DNA of 64,000 bases from Bacteroidota bacterium. GTDB lineage: Bacteria; Bacteroidota; Bacteroidia; Chitinophagales; Chitinophagaceae. Below are positions 27,061-38,300 of the stretch, piece after piece. Below the pieces are notes generated by a model. The model worked only from the letters and a program-made list of their open reading frames with translations, had not been told where the DNA came from and ran no database searches. Positions within the stretch are counted from its first letter, which is position 1, and each line of letters starts with the position of its first letter. A program made the translations under genes and the position numbers. The stretch is taken from NCBI GenBank assembly GCA_023386045.1, contig JAEWKK010000026.1, positions 1 through 64,000 of the forward strand, in the 5' to 3' direction.

Positions 27061-27216
27061 TGTAAAAATTGTTTGTGTAAAAATCGGTGAAAGTTGAGAA
27101 GTGAGCAAGTTTGATTCTATGTTGATCTCTCATTTCAATTGCAATGGCGGTGTATAAACAACCTGCTATTCAATCTTTCATAGTAAGATCTGTAACCAAA
27201 TTTTTATTTCCAAACC

Positions 27217-28257
27217 TCAATAAGAAGTACGGAATGTAGGACAAGGCGTTACTCTTTTCACGTTGGGATTCAGCACACCCTGCTTGATCAGGGAAAATTC
27301 AAACGCACCTCGAGAGTTATTGTAATTTTTCAGTGTGGACATGGTGGCATCATAACTGAAGGTGAAAGTATAATCGTTATAACCCAGACCTACCATTGGA
27401 ATGATGGCCTCTTTGTGACGATAATACGCTCCGCCTATGAGTTGGTATGTACCATCGCCTGAAAGATTGTAATGCGCAGTTAATCCACCTACAAGTTCAG
27501 AAACATTGGCCTGCCTGGTGTAATAAACATTGGGGTTGATGATCACCTGGTCATTCAGCTTGATGCTTGCGTTCATAAATCCGATGTAACGCCTGGGAAC
27601 ACGGTTGCTGATGCTGTCATTGGAAAAAAATGATTCCTGCGGCATGTTCACATGGTGAACAGAAAAGCCGGTATTCAGGTAAATATTTTCTGTTGGAAAA
27701 TAAGCATAGTTCATTCCTACCTGCAAATCAAGATAACTGGTGCTGGTATTATTGAGCACTGCGGAAGTAGGTAGTTTGTTATCAAAGAATTTACCATCAA
27801 ACTGGTCGGGGAATTTAAGATTAGCCGTATTGATCTGTTTATTGGCATAACCAGCATTAAAACCCAGGCTTAATAAACTGGAATAGCCCAGCATCTGGTG
27901 ATAGGCTATGGAACCATAAACTTTTGTAGAAGTAAGATTTCCACTTCCTGCCACGTCGCGAAGAATAACAGCACCCAGTCCTACCCAGCCATTCTCGATC
28001 CTGTCCTTCATAAGCTGAACATCACCAAAAGCACTCATGGTTTTGTAAGGAACAGTCATGATGGAAGACCACTGGTTGCGGTAATTGATACCAAGCCTGT
28101 AATCTCCATCCGGAATAAATCCCGTATTGGCAGGATTGGTGGTTAATGGCGAATTAAAGAACTGCGAAAAATGAAGGTCCTGGGAATAGCTGCTGGCAGC
28201 AATTACAAAACTGCTGGCAAGAACTACTAATTTTTTATATCGTTTGATCAGACCCAT
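27217..28257 (-). CDS. PorP/SprF family T9SS outer-membrane protein (second copy)
   Basis: The 346-residue protein has a signal peptide (to about residue 25, SYSQ). The family start LHFSQFFNSPLTTNPANTGF is followed by repeated amphipathic beta strands. It resembles the copy at 13384 in length and N-terminal motif but is clearly diverged. It lies 51 bases after the SBBP/PKD T9SS surface-protein gene on the same strand, the same cargo-then-PorP order as the first pair. The role, helping to secrete or hold that cargo at the surface, is inferred from the family. Confidence 0.92.
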   Translation of the reverse strand: MGLIKRYKKLVVLASSFVIAASSYSQDLHFSQFFNSPLTTNPANTGFIPDGDYRLGINYRNQWSSIMTVPYKTMSAFGDVQLMKDRIENGWVGLGAVILRDVAGSGNLTSTKVYGSIAYHQMLGYSSLLSLGFNAGYANKQINTANLKFPDQFDGKFFDNKLPTSAVLNNTSTSYLDLQVGMNYAYFPTENIYLNTGFSVHHVNMPQESFFSNDSISNRVPRRYIGFMNASIKLNDQVIINPNVYYTRQANVSELVGGLTAHYNLSGDGTYQLIGGAYYRHKEAIIPMVGLGYNDYTFTFSYDATMSTLKNYNNSRGAFEFSLIKQGVLNPNVKRVTPCPTFRTSY

Positions 28258-28308
28258 TTGTAAATTTTCATCATTCCGGGAATCATTTTACTGATCCCCA
28301 AAGTGGTT

Positions 28309-31300
28309 TTACCTGATTAAGGTTATGTCGCCGGTTTTAGTTGTTTTAGTTCCATCACTGAATTCCACATCAAGGGTGTAGGCATATACATCCATTGGAA
28401 GCAGCTTACCTTTATAATATCCATTCCAGCCCATGTTCTTTGTTGTTGATTCAAAGACCTTCTCTCCCCACCGGGCGTAGATGGTAAATTTCATCTTTGC
28501 AATTCCAAAGCCACGCACATACACCACGCTGTTCGGACCCGCCTGCCCTGGCGTAAATGCATTAGGCACATCTACCGCAGCATCTATCAGTGCCTGCACT
28601 GGCTTACAGATGGTATCAGCACAACCTGCTGTATTGTAAGCAATGAGACAGGCATTGAAAGTTCCCGTAGCATTGTATTCGTGTTGAACAATTTCTCTTG
28701 TAGTGGTGATCAGGGAATCGCCATCACCAAACAGCAATTTGAAACGAATAGCGTCAGCACTTGATAAATTGGTAAAAGATATCGGTGTATTCACTGAAGG
28801 CGGTTGTGGTGCAGCAGAGAAATCAGCCACAGGAATATCATATACCGTGATGGTCATCCTGGTGGTATCTGTTATGTTGCAGGTACCGGAATCAATAGCG
28901 ATCAGTGTGATGGTATATGTTCCAGGATTATTATAAAGATGTGTAGGGCTTACTACATTGGACGGTGCAGAGCCATCACCAAAATCCCAGATAAACTGCC
29001 CGCCGGCATCACTGGTATTGTTGAATTGCGCGTTGTATGGTGTACATCCGTTAGGTGGTGTTTCGAATTTGGCTTTCACCAGGGCTGCTACCCTAAGCTG
29101 CTTCGTAATGGTATCAGGTGAATTACAATAACGATCATCGTTTAATACCAGTTTTACATTGTAAGTACCGGCAGAAGCATAATTATGGAATACACTCGCT
29201 GTACTGGTGGTTACAGGCGCTGATCCATCTCCAAAGATCCAGGTGAAAGATTGCGGTCCAAAAGGAAAGCCTGATGGAGGTACTGAAATATTATCAAAGC
29301 GGTATTTGAATGAATCGCAGGGATTCAGCTTTACCATATTGAAATCAACCACTGCCCGAAGGTCTCCTACATTAATACGGATATAAGATGTATCCCGCAT
29401 ATTGCAGGTAGTGGAGTCAACCGATACCAGCATAACCTGGTAGGTTCCAATATTAGTAAACGTATGATTAACTGTTGGTGCAGTTGTGATAACAGGATTG
29501 GGAGTAGAGTTATCACCGAAGTACCATTCGTAGGTAACACCTGCAGCAATGGTGTCTACAAAATTTACAGTCAGCGGAACACATCCTGCCGTATCTCTTA
29601 CCTTACCATCAATGATGGATTGAAGTCCGGCTTTTACACCGGCAAGGTTGAATGCGATCTTCACCATAGCCAGGTTGCAATTGGCAGATGTTGGCTTGTT
29701 CACACTCCATACGCCCGGAGTAGTAAAAGGAAGTCCGCCTGCGGATCCACAGCTGGCGCAAATGGCCTGATAGATCACTCCATCCCTGTCAAACCTGCTC
29801 GTACCGCCATCCACGTGATCGCCATAAGGACCACCTACCTTTCCATAATAGCTTCCGAATAGTTGAGCAGTGGCATTCTTCTTCAATACAAAAAAGTAAA
29901 AGTCTTCACCCAGTCCATTAGCAGGATTAATATCAGCTGTCGATTTTATTGCATCAGGAGTAACCGGTAGTCCCTGAACACCAGCATTAGGATAAATATC
30001 AAGCACCTTACCTCCCCATCCTGAAACATAAACATTCTCGCAACGGTCAACGAGGAAGGCTACCGGTGAAATATCAGGAGCGGGATCACCCTTACCGAAT
30101 TTTGTTGAATACACATAAGCGGAAAGGTCTGGTTGTAGTTTGGCGATGAACTGACGGCCATTGGGCTGGTTCCATACACCCGAAGGAGTTACAGGCCAGT
30201 TGCCCAGCGTTTGTCCCATCACGTATGGAAATCCCATCCTGTCGAACTGTATGCCATATATCTGGTCAATGGCATTAGTGCCGAGATAAGTAGTTTTGAT
30301 AATGGCCGAACCATTATTGGCAATTATAGAAACAAAACCATCTGCAGCTCCCTGGTTAGTTGATCCAATGGTACCTGTTGTAGATCCCGGAAGATTGGTG
30401 CTTTCGGTTCCACCTGCTATATAAATATTTCCGTTAGGTGCGATGGAAACCACATAGGCGGCATCGTTAGCAGAGCCACCAAAATAGCTGCTGAAATTCA
30501 GTACTGATAAATTGGAATTGAACTTCAGGACAACACCATCCTGCAATCCACCTCCCGAAGTTGCCTGGAAAGGAGCCACCATAGGGAAATTGGTAGACTG
30601 GGTGCAGGAGGATAAATAAATATTTCCTGCGGCATCTATATTCACTTCACTTCTTGATTCATCACCATAGTTTCTTTGAAGTGAAAGGGATCCATTGGGC
30701 GCACCGCAGGGAGCGATATTGGCTCCGTCATCTCCTGAACCACCAATACGCACGGAGTTGATGATATCATCTCCATTCGCATTCAACTTGGTAATGGTAA
30801 TATCCCAGGTGCCGGCTGAATTATTCACTAACTGACCAACAGGACCTCTTACAGGATAACCGGATGCACTGGGTGCCAGTGGACTGTTGGTCCTTCCGGC
30901 AACAATCAAATTGCCCTGCGGATCAACAATCAGGCTTTGTGGCATTTCATTAGCTGATCCTCCGATATAAGTAGCATAAACCCTGTTGGATCCATCGGGT
31001 GTCAGCTTGATCACACCAATATCAAATCCGTTCACAAAACAACCACTGACGCCGCCACCATAACTGGTTTGGAAAGCACCCGTAGAAACAGGGAATCCGC
31101 CACCAAATACAATACCTCCGCCAAACATGCTGCCATCGGGACCATAAGTAGCTGTAAAACCCCAGTTGTCTACCTGGCTGCCAGAGAAAGAACAAAAAAC
31201 AAGCGTTGGATCAATGATCAGCGTAGCATTGGGATCGTATTCTTTTACATTAAAACGAACTACCTGGTCTTTTAAAGAATAAGCTGCTTTGATTTCTGTT

Positions 31301-31935
31301 TTCCCTTTGTCGTTGAATTGATAGGTGTAGGGCGCCAGTTCTTTTAATTCTCCCACTGAGGTACCGATCACAAGTTCTTTATTCTTTATGCTTAACCGGT
31401 CAGCCCCTTCATAACGGAGAGCAATATCTGCAACATTTCCACCAGGTCTTACGATCAGGTCATATTTTAAGGTACCACGATCTGAATAATAACGCATATC
31501 AATACCCGGGTAAATGTCCTTTACTGTAATGCCCTGGTAAATGCGGCAATGAGATCCCCATTTAGATGAATCTGCTCCAATGAAATAATTATTGTAAGTA
31601 GGAAGAGGTTTGTCAGCTTCTATTTTGGAGCGAGGACTGGCTCCCAGCAACTCCACTCTATACGCATGTGATCTTACAACTATAGGCTCATCTTCGTTTC
31701 CTATTTTTCCTCTCTTATGAAATGCATTTTGCAGGCGTTCCATATCAGAGGCCTGGTGTTGCAATACAGTGAAGCCATTATTATGAATATAAAAAGCACC
31801 ATTGGAAACAGGTCCCATAAAAAGGACCTTCTGGTCCCATTGACCCTTGTTCTCAATAAATTCAATATTCTGGGAGAATGCACCCAGAGAGATCAGGCAA
31901 AACAGGAGGGCAGGTATGAAGCTTCGGATTTTCAA
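28309..31935 (-). CDS. T9SS surface protein: DUF7948, SBBP repeats, PKD domains, type B C-terminal domain
   Basis: The 1208-residue protein has a signal peptide (to about residue 21, GAFSQ). An N-terminal domain that starts IEFIENKGQWDQKV (DUF7948-like, to about 245) is followed by a beta-propeller of SBBP-like repeats (about 250-760; YATYIGGSANE, FSSYFGGSANDAAYVV). Four PKD domains (about 785-1115, WDFGDGSAP) and a gliding-motility/CHU_C C-terminal domain (about 1120-1208, DVPNAFTPGQAGPN and IYARWGEKVFES) complete it. The C-domain marks export by the type IX system. The start codon is TTG. A PorP-like gene follows. Function as adhesin or motility cargo is inferred. Confidence 0.9.
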   Translation of the reverse strand: MKIRSFIPALLFCLISLGAFSQNIEFIENKGQWDQKVLFMGPVSNGAFYIHNNGFTVLQHQASDMERLQNAFHKRGKIGNEDEPIVVRSHAYRVELLGASPRSKIEADKPLPTYNNYFIGADSSKWGSHCRIYQGITVKDIYPGIDMRYYSDRGTLKYDLIVRPGGNVADIALRYEGADRLSIKNKELVIGTSVGELKELAPYTYQFNDKGKTEIKAAYSLKDQVVRFNVKEYDPNATLIIDPTLVFCSFSGSQVDNWGFTATYGPDGSMFGGGIVFGGGFPVSTGAFQTSYGGGVSGCFVNGFDIGVIKLTPDGSNRVYATYIGGSANEMPQSLIVDPQGNLIVAGRTNSPLAPSASGYPVRGPVGQLVNNSAGTWDITITKLNANGDDIINSVRIGGSGDDGANIAPCGAPNGSLSLQRNYGDESRSEVNIDAAGNIYLSSCTQSTNFPMVAPFQATSGGGLQDGVVLKFNSNLSVLNFSSYFGGSANDAAYVVSIAPNGNIYIAGGTESTNLPGSTTGTIGSTNQGAADGFVSIIANNGSAIIKTTYLGTNAIDQIYGIQFDRMGFPYVMGQTLGNWPVTPSGVWNQPNGRQFIAKLQPDLSAYVYSTKFGKGDPAPDISPVAFLVDRCENVYVSGWGGKVLDIYPNAGVQGLPVTPDAIKSTADINPANGLGEDFYFFVLKKNATAQLFGSYYGKVGGPYGDHVDGGTSRFDRDGVIYQAICASCGSAGGLPFTTPGVWSVNKPTSANCNLAMVKIAFNLAGVKAGLQSIIDGKVRDTAGCVPLTVNFVDTIAAGVTYEWYFGDNSTPNPVITTAPTVNHTFTNIGTYQVMLVSVDSTTCNMRDTSYIRINVGDLRAVVDFNMVKLNPCDSFKYRFDNISVPPSGFPFGPQSFTWIFGDGSAPVTTSTASVFHNYASAGTYNVKLVLNDDRYCNSPDTITKQLRVAALVKAKFETPPNGCTPYNAQFNNTSDAGGQFIWDFGDGSAPSNVVSPTHLYNNPGTYTITLIAIDSGTCNITDTTRMTITVYDIPVADFSAAPQPPSVNTPISFTNLSSADAIRFKLLFGDGDSLITTTREIVQHEYNATGTFNACLIAYNTAGCADTICKPVQALIDAAVDVPNAFTPGQAGPNSVVYVRGFGIAKMKFTIYARWGEKVFESTTKNMGWNGYYKGKLLPMDVYAYTLDVEFSDGTKTTKTGDITLIR

Positions 31936-31986
31936 TTGATTTTGAAGTTAAACTAAATAAAGCGAAAATTGTTGTGCAAACTAATG

Positions 31987-34047
31987 TTAAGAAATCCTGC
32001 TCCACGGTGTTTTACCATGCAATGACATTAGGTATTGCTTCAACTGCAAATTATCGGCCGAAACCAGCTCAGGATCTTCTTCAATTATTGTTTCTGCTAT
32101 TTTTTTTGCAGCTTCCAGGATCACCTTATCCCTGACGATGTCTGCCAGCCTGAAATTGAGTGAGCCACTTTGCCGGGTACCTTCAATTTCTCCGGGTCCA
32201 CGTAGTTCGAGATCTTTTTCAGCGATCTCGAAACCATTATTGGTGGATGTCATGATCTTTATTCTTTCCCTTGCATCATTACTGAGCTGGGAGCCGGTCA
32301 TGAGGACGCAGTAACTCTTATCTGATCCCCTACCCACCCTTCCTCTTAACTGGTGCAATTGTGAAAGCCCGAATTTCTCCGTACTCTCAATCACCATAAC
32401 CGTTGCATTGGGCACATTCACACCTACTTCAATCACAGTAGTACTCACCATGATCTGAGTATCGCCATTTACAAAACGCTGCATATTGGTTTCTTTCTGT
32501 GCTGCCGGCTGGCGGCCATGCACCATACTGATCCAGTATTTTGGTTCGGGAAAAAATGCTTTTACATTTTCATAACCCGTCATCAGGTTTTCATAATCCA
32601 GCTTGGCACTTTCTTCTATCAAAGGAAAGATGATGTATGCCTGACGGCCTGCATCAATTTCAGAGCGGATAAAATCCATGACTTGCGCCCTCTTGCTATC
32701 ATAACGGTGAACGGTAGCCACTGGTTGTCTTCCTGGTGGTAATTCATCCATAATGCTGTAATCAAGATCGCCATAGGCAGTCATGGCCAGGGTTCTTGGA
32801 ATGGGTGTTGCCGTCATAACGAGTATGTGTGGTGGCAGTTTTCCTTTCTTCCAAAGGCTGGCTCTTTGGGCTACACCAAAACGGTGCTGTTCATCAATAA
32901 CTGCGAGGCCAAGATTTTTGAATTTCACTACTTCTTCTATCAGGGCATGCGTACCCACCAGCAGGTGAAGTGAACCTTCTTCAAGACTTTGCAAAATTTT
33001 CTTTCTTTCCTTGGTGGGTGTAGAACCTGTAAGCAGTTTGATTTCAACCGGTAATTTTTCAAGCAGGGAACTTAAGGTAGCAAAATGTTGCTGCGCCAGT
33101 ATCTCCGTAGGTGCCATCATACAGGCCTGGAAGCCGTTGTCTATAGCAAGCAGCATGGCCATCAGGGCTACGATTGTTTTACCACTGCCAACATCACCCT
33201 GCAGCAACCTATTCATCTGGTGATGACTTGCCGTATCCTGCCTGATCTCCTTCAGCACTCTTTTTTGTGCACCTGTTAATTCAAAAGGAAGGTGTTCCTG
33301 GAAAAAGCTATTAAAAAGATCACCCACTTTTTCAAAAACAACTCCTTTGGATTTTCTGTGCCTTTCAGATCGCACCATTGCCAGTCGCAACTGGGTGATG
33401 AAAAGCTCTTCAAACTTCAACCGTCTCAGGGCCTGATCATAATTTTCCTGTGTTGAAGGAAAATGAATTTGCCTGAAGGCTTCGAACCTGGGCATCAATC
33501 TTAATTTATTCAGCATGGATGCCGGAAGATTTTCAGGTATGTCGCGAGCTGATAAAATTGCGAAGAGTGTTTCCGTTAGTTTGCCTATTTGTCTACCACC
33601 CAGGTTTCTTGCCTTCAGTTTTTCTGTGGCGGGATAAATGGGCTCCAGGTGGTTTTTAGCACCATTGACCTGGGATTTTACCAGTTCCAGTTCGGGATGA
33701 ACGATCTGTGGCTTACCCATGAAAAAACTTACCCTTCCAAAAGCAGTGTAATTTTCATGCTCCTGCAATGTTTTTTCGATCCAGTTCCATCCTTTAAACC
33801 AGGTCAGTTCCAGAACGCCGGTATCATCCTTTATATATGCCACCATTCTTTTGGAGCTGCGTTCTCCCAGGGTTTCAACAGACATCAGTCTTCCCTGTAC
33901 CTGCGCAAAGTCGGAAGCAGCATTGAGATCCCTGATCTTCGTAATTTTTGTTTTATCAAGATGCCTGTAGGGAAAATGGTGAAGCAGGTCATGAAATGTA
34001 AAAATGGCCAGCTCTTTTTTCAGTAGCTCGCCCCGCTGGGGCCCCAC
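31987..34047 (-). CDS. recG: ATP-dependent DNA helicase RecG
   Basis: RecG remodels stalled replication forks and branched DNA. The 686 residues read from the GTG at 34047 cover the N-terminal wedge/OB domain, helicase motif I GDVGSGKT, motif II DEQH (VIDEQHRFGV), motif III MTATPIPRTLA and motif VI QLRGRVGRG, plus the C-terminal RecG wedge. The start is uncertain. The codons just upstream of the GTG still encode family-like sequence (NPIEYLKGVGPQRG), yet no ATG, GTG or TTG lies between them and an in-frame stop at 34102-34104. The real start may be a rare codon such as ATT or ATA near 34065-34080. Confidence 0.94.
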   Translation of the reverse strand: MGPQRGELLKKELAIFTFHDLLHHFPYRHLDKTKITKIRDLNAASDFAQVQGRLMSVETLGERSSKRMVAYIKDDTGVLELTWFKGWNWIEKTLQEHENYTAFGRVSFFMGKPQIVHPELELVKSQVNGAKNHLEPIYPATEKLKARNLGGRQIGKLTETLFAILSARDIPENLPASMLNKLRLMPRFEAFRQIHFPSTQENYDQALRRLKFEELFITQLRLAMVRSERHRKSKGVVFEKVGDLFNSFFQEHLPFELTGAQKRVLKEIRQDTASHHQMNRLLQGDVGSGKTIVALMAMLLAIDNGFQACMMAPTEILAQQHFATLSSLLEKLPVEIKLLTGSTPTKERKKILQSLEEGSLHLLVGTHALIEEVVKFKNLGLAVIDEQHRFGVAQRASLWKKGKLPPHILVMTATPIPRTLAMTAYGDLDYSIMDELPPGRQPVATVHRYDSKRAQVMDFIRSEIDAGRQAYIIFPLIEESAKLDYENLMTGYENVKAFFPEPKYWISMVHGRQPAAQKETNMQRFVNGDTQIMVSTTVIEVGVNVPNATVMVIESTEKFGLSQLHQLRGRVGRGSDKSYCVLMTGSQLSNDARERIKIMTSTNNGFEIAEKDLELRGPGEIEGTRQSGSLNFRLADIVRDKVILEAAKKIAETIIEEDPELVSADNLQLKQYLMSLHGKTPWSRIS

Positions 34048-34227
34048 ACCTTTCAGGTATTCAATAGGATTGGCAAGTATATTAGGAGATGTTGAGATGT
34101 TTCAAGTTTGAACAAAAATAATTCTTAGCAGGAAGAGTAAAAGGAGATTACCAACTGAACTCTCCGGGTTTGCCACTTGACACTATAAGCATAATTACCT
34201 ATTTTGCTCCAGTCTTATGAAACCAAT

Positions 34228-35328
34228 ATGCTGAAACTATTACTGCAGGTAGATCTTGAATACGCACAATTCAAACTGGGAACCCTAGCTTTTCTTACTG
34301 CTTTTGTTGTTGCCATGATCGTAATGCCTTTCCTGATTAAAATAATCAATCGCTTCAAACTATTTGATCATCCCGACCTTCGCAAGGAACATACAACACC
34401 CATCCCTACCATGGGAGGACTTGCTTCCGGATTGGGTATGTTTGTTGGTGCTGCTCTCTGGTTTCAATTTTCAAGAGACATCTTTGTCATCTCCTTTTTC
34501 TTTTCAATAGCTGTATTGCTTACAGTGGGCATTATGGACGATCTCAGAAATACACCCGCTCGTTATAAGCTGGCCATCCAGGTTGCAGTAGCTTTTCTCA
34601 TTGCTTTCAGTGGTGTGCGCATCAACAGCTTTAACGGCATGCTTGGCATACATGAACTGCCCATATCTGCACAGTATACATTTACTGTCATCGCCATTAC
34701 GGGAATCACCAATGCATTTAACCTGATTGATGGCATTGACGGACTGGCCGGAGGACTGGGTTTTATGAGCCTGGTGATTCTTGGTCTTTTTCTTACACTT
34801 TCAGGTGATGGCAATACAGCCATCATAGCCTTTGCCCTGGGAGGTGGACTGCTGGGATTTCTTTATTATAATTTTAATCCGGCACGCATCTTCATGGGCG
34901 ATACCGGATCACTTGTACTTGGTTTTGTAGTTTCCGTTCTTTGTGTCAAGCTTATTCAACTAAACACCAGCGGACCATCCATCGTGATCAGCAATGCACC
35001 CATTTTTACACTTGGCATTGTTGCCATACCAGTTTTTGATACCCTCAGGGTTTTTGCCATTCGCATCTGGGAAGGCCGTTCTCCTTTTGATCCCGACAAA
35101 AATCACATCCATCATATACTCACCAACAATGGATGGAGTCATCGCTTTACAGCAAAAATGATTTGCGGCCTGCATGCGATAGTCTTGGTGGTTTGTTATT
35201 TTCTAAAAAACCTTCCGCAGTTTGCAGGTTTTTGCATTCTCCTTGCCATGATGCTGCTCATGGTGTTGCTTTTTCAAAAAATGAAACTGCCCGCACCATC
35301 AGCCAAAACCATTCCGGCCAATCCTTAA
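34228..35328 (+). CDS. WecA/MraY family phosphosugar-undecaprenyl transferase
   Basis: These integral-membrane enzymes transfer an N-acetylhexosamine 1-phosphate from a UDP-sugar to undecaprenyl phosphate, starting glycan assembly. The 366-residue protein has about eleven helices. Cytoplasmic motifs are MGGLASG, the Asp-Asp pair in GIMDDLRNTPARYK, NAFNLIDGIDGLAGG, and FNPARIFMGDTGSL. The late His-rich loop (DKNHIHHIL) is typical of WecA rather than MraY. The ATG at 34228 is chosen over a TTG at 34204. It is 4 kb before the polysaccharide locus and may feed it, an inference. Its end overlaps the convergent pyruvate carboxylase by four bases. Confidence 0.9.
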   Translation: MLKLLLQVDLEYAQFKLGTLAFLTAFVVAMIVMPFLIKIINRFKLFDHPDLRKEHTTPIPTMGGLASGLGMFVGAALWFQFSRDIFVISFFFSIAVLLTVGIMDDLRNTPARYKLAIQVAVAFLIAFSGVRINSFNGMLGIHELPISAQYTFTVIAITGITNAFNLIDGIDGLAGGLGFMSLVILGLFLTLSGDGNTAIIAFALGGGLLGFLYYNFNPARIFMGDTGSLVLGFVVSVLCVKLIQLNTSGPSIVISNAPIFTLGIVAIPVFDTLRVFAIRIWEGRSPFDPDKNHIHHILTNNGWSHRFTAKMICGLHAIVLVVCYFLKNLPQFAGFCILLAMMLLMVLLFQKMKLPAPSAKTIPANP

Positions 35329-38300
35329 TTCAATACCACTACCAGGTCATCAGTTTTTACCATGGTTCCCGGTTCCAGCAAAACCTGTTCAACCTTTCCA
35401 TCGTCAGTTGCAGCAATGGTGGTTTCCATTTTCATGGCTTCAATTACAAAAAGAGGCTGGTTTCTTTTCACCGGCTCACCTTTGCTGATCAGGAGTTGCG
35501 AGATCTTTCCCTGTAAAGGCGCACCAATATGCTTTTTGTTGGCTTTATCGGCCTTCTGATTTTCTTTTACTGCATTTTTTACCGAGTGATCTTTTACTTC
35601 AATGATCCTTGTTTGCCCGTTCAGCCTCATGAAAACCTTTCGTTTTCCTTCTTCATCAGGATCACCCCAGGTGAGTAATCGTACCAGGATGCTTTTACCC
35701 TTAGCGATCTCGATCAAAACCTCTTCATCCTGCTGTAGTCCATAAAAAAAATTCAATGTGGGAATATGCCAGATCTCACCGTATTCTTTTCTCTTGTGAT
35801 AAAATTCTTCAAAAACTTTTGGATACAACAGGTAGGATAAGAGGTCGGTAAATCCGAGCGTATTATCAAATTTCTCTCTCAGGCTTTTCAGCTCCTTATC
35901 AAAATCTATTGGCGCCAGGTGTTCGTTGGGCCGCTCAGTATAAGGTTTCACATTTTTCAGGATGATGCTTTGCAATTCGGGATCAAATCCACCTACGGGC
36001 TGGCCAATATCACCCCTGAAAAGAGAGATCACAGACTCAGGAAAAGATAGAGTCTGGCCTTTCTGCCTGATGTCTTCCTTGGTGAGGTTATTGGTGACCA
36101 TGAACAGCGCCATATCTCCCACCACTTTTGAGCTGGGTGTTACTTTAATGATATCACCAAACAATTCATTCACCTCACGGTAAGCTTTCTTGATGTCTTC
36201 GATCTTATCGCCAAGACCCAGTCCCTCAGCCTGTGGTTTCAGGTTGGAATATTGTCCTCCCGGAATCTCATGATAAAAAACTTCAGCACTGCTGGCCTTC
36301 ATTCCACTTTCGAAAGGATAATAATACTCACGTACGGTTTCCCAATAAGTAGAATGCTGGTTCAGCACCTCAATATTGTAAGGATTTTCCCTTTCATGAA
36401 ATTTCATCATCTCCACAATAGCATTCAGGTTGGGCTGAGAAGTCAGTCCGGACATGGCGCCCAGGCAACAGTCCACAACATCCACCCCGGCTTCAATGGC
36501 TTTGAGATAGGTTGCCGGTTGCAGGGAGGAAGTATCATGAGTGTGAAGATGGATGGGCAATTTGGTATGCTGTTTCAATTCACTGATCAATTCATAGGCA
36601 GCCCATGGTTTGAGCAGCCCGCTCATGTCCTTAATGGCAAGAATGTGAGCGCCGCTATTTTCAATGTCCTTTGCAAACTGCTTATAGTACTGAAGCGTGT
36701 ATTTTGTTCTTTTGGGATCCTGGATATCACCCGAATAACACATGGAAACTTCAGCGATGCCCTTTGTTCTTTTTCTTACCGCCTCGATGCTTTTTTCCAT
36801 GTTGGGCATCCAGTTCAGGGAATCAAAAATGCGGAAGACATCAACGCCATGTTCCCAGCTCTTGAAAACAAATTCTTCCACCAGGTTGTCGGGATAAGCT
36901 TTGTAACCCACAGCATTGGCTCCGCGAAGCAGCATCTGTAATAATATATTGGGTATGGCCTTCCTTAGCAATTGCAATCTCTTCCAGGGATCTTCGTATA
37001 AAAAGCGCATACACACATCAAAGGTGGCACCGCCCCAGACTTCCATGCTGAAAGTTTGAGGGAAGTTCTGTGCAAAGGAAGAAGCCACTTTCAGCATGTC
37101 AATAGTGCGAACCCTGGTTGCAAGTAGCGATTGATGGGCATCCCTGAAAGTAGTATCCGTGTAATAGATCATTTTTTCCTGGCTAAGCCAACGGGAAAAT
37201 TCTTCAGGACCTTTTTCCAAAAGAAGCTGCCTGGTTCCATTTGGAAATGGCTTTCCATGGTCAAAAGGAGGCAACAGGGGTTTTTCAAATCTTTTATGGA
37301 GGTCTTTTCTTTTCACATCGGGGTGACCGTTAATGGAAATCTCTGCCAGGTACTTCAGGATCTTGGTGCCGCTGTCCTGCTCTTTATTAATATTGAAGAG
37401 GTCAGGATGCTGTTGAAGGAAGTTGACCGTAGCGTTACCCTTTATGAATTCCGGGTGGTTGATGATATTTAATAGGAAGCGGATATTGGTCTTTACACCG
37501 CGGATGCGGAATTCAGCCAAAGCTCTTTTGAGTTTACGGACAGTGTCCTCAACCGAGGAAGAATGGGCAGTAACTTTTACCAGCAGGGAATCAAAGAAGG
37601 GCGAGATCTTTACACCATTATATACACTGCCTTCGTCCAGGCGAATACCAAAGCCCTCGGCGCTTCTATAAGCCAGCACGGTGCCGTAATCGGGCATGAA
37701 TTCATTCTCGGGATCTTCGGTGGTGATGCGGCACTGGATGGCAAAGCCATTTTTCTTAACGGCATCCTGCAAGGGCAGGCCAATAACGGCATCATGCAGT
37801 TCATGGCCTTCGGCGACGTGGATCTGTGTTTTCACCAGGTCAATGCCAGTGATCATTTCGGTAACGGTATGCTCCACCTGGATCCTGGGATTTACTTCAA
37901 TGAAGTAAACCTTATTGTCCTTGTCCACCAGGAATTCAACCGTACCTATATTATTATAGTGTACTTCCTTACAGATGGCAACGGCATAGCGGTAAACTTC
38001 ATGCTTGACATCTTCGGGCAGGTTAAAGGAAGGCGCCACCTCGACGATCTTCTGGAAACGGCGCTGGAGGCTGCAGTCTCTTTCAAAAAGGTGCATCACA
38101 TGACCATGGCGGTCGGCCACGATCTGTACTTCGATATGTTTGGGCTGGTCAATGAATATTTCAAAAAACACCGTATCATCACCAAAGGCATTAGCTGCTT
38201 CTCTCCTGGCTTCCGTGAAGGATTTTTCCAGTTCGGCATCTGTTCTTATCACTCTCATTCCCCTGCCACCGCCACCGGCAGCTGCTTTGAGCATGAGTGG

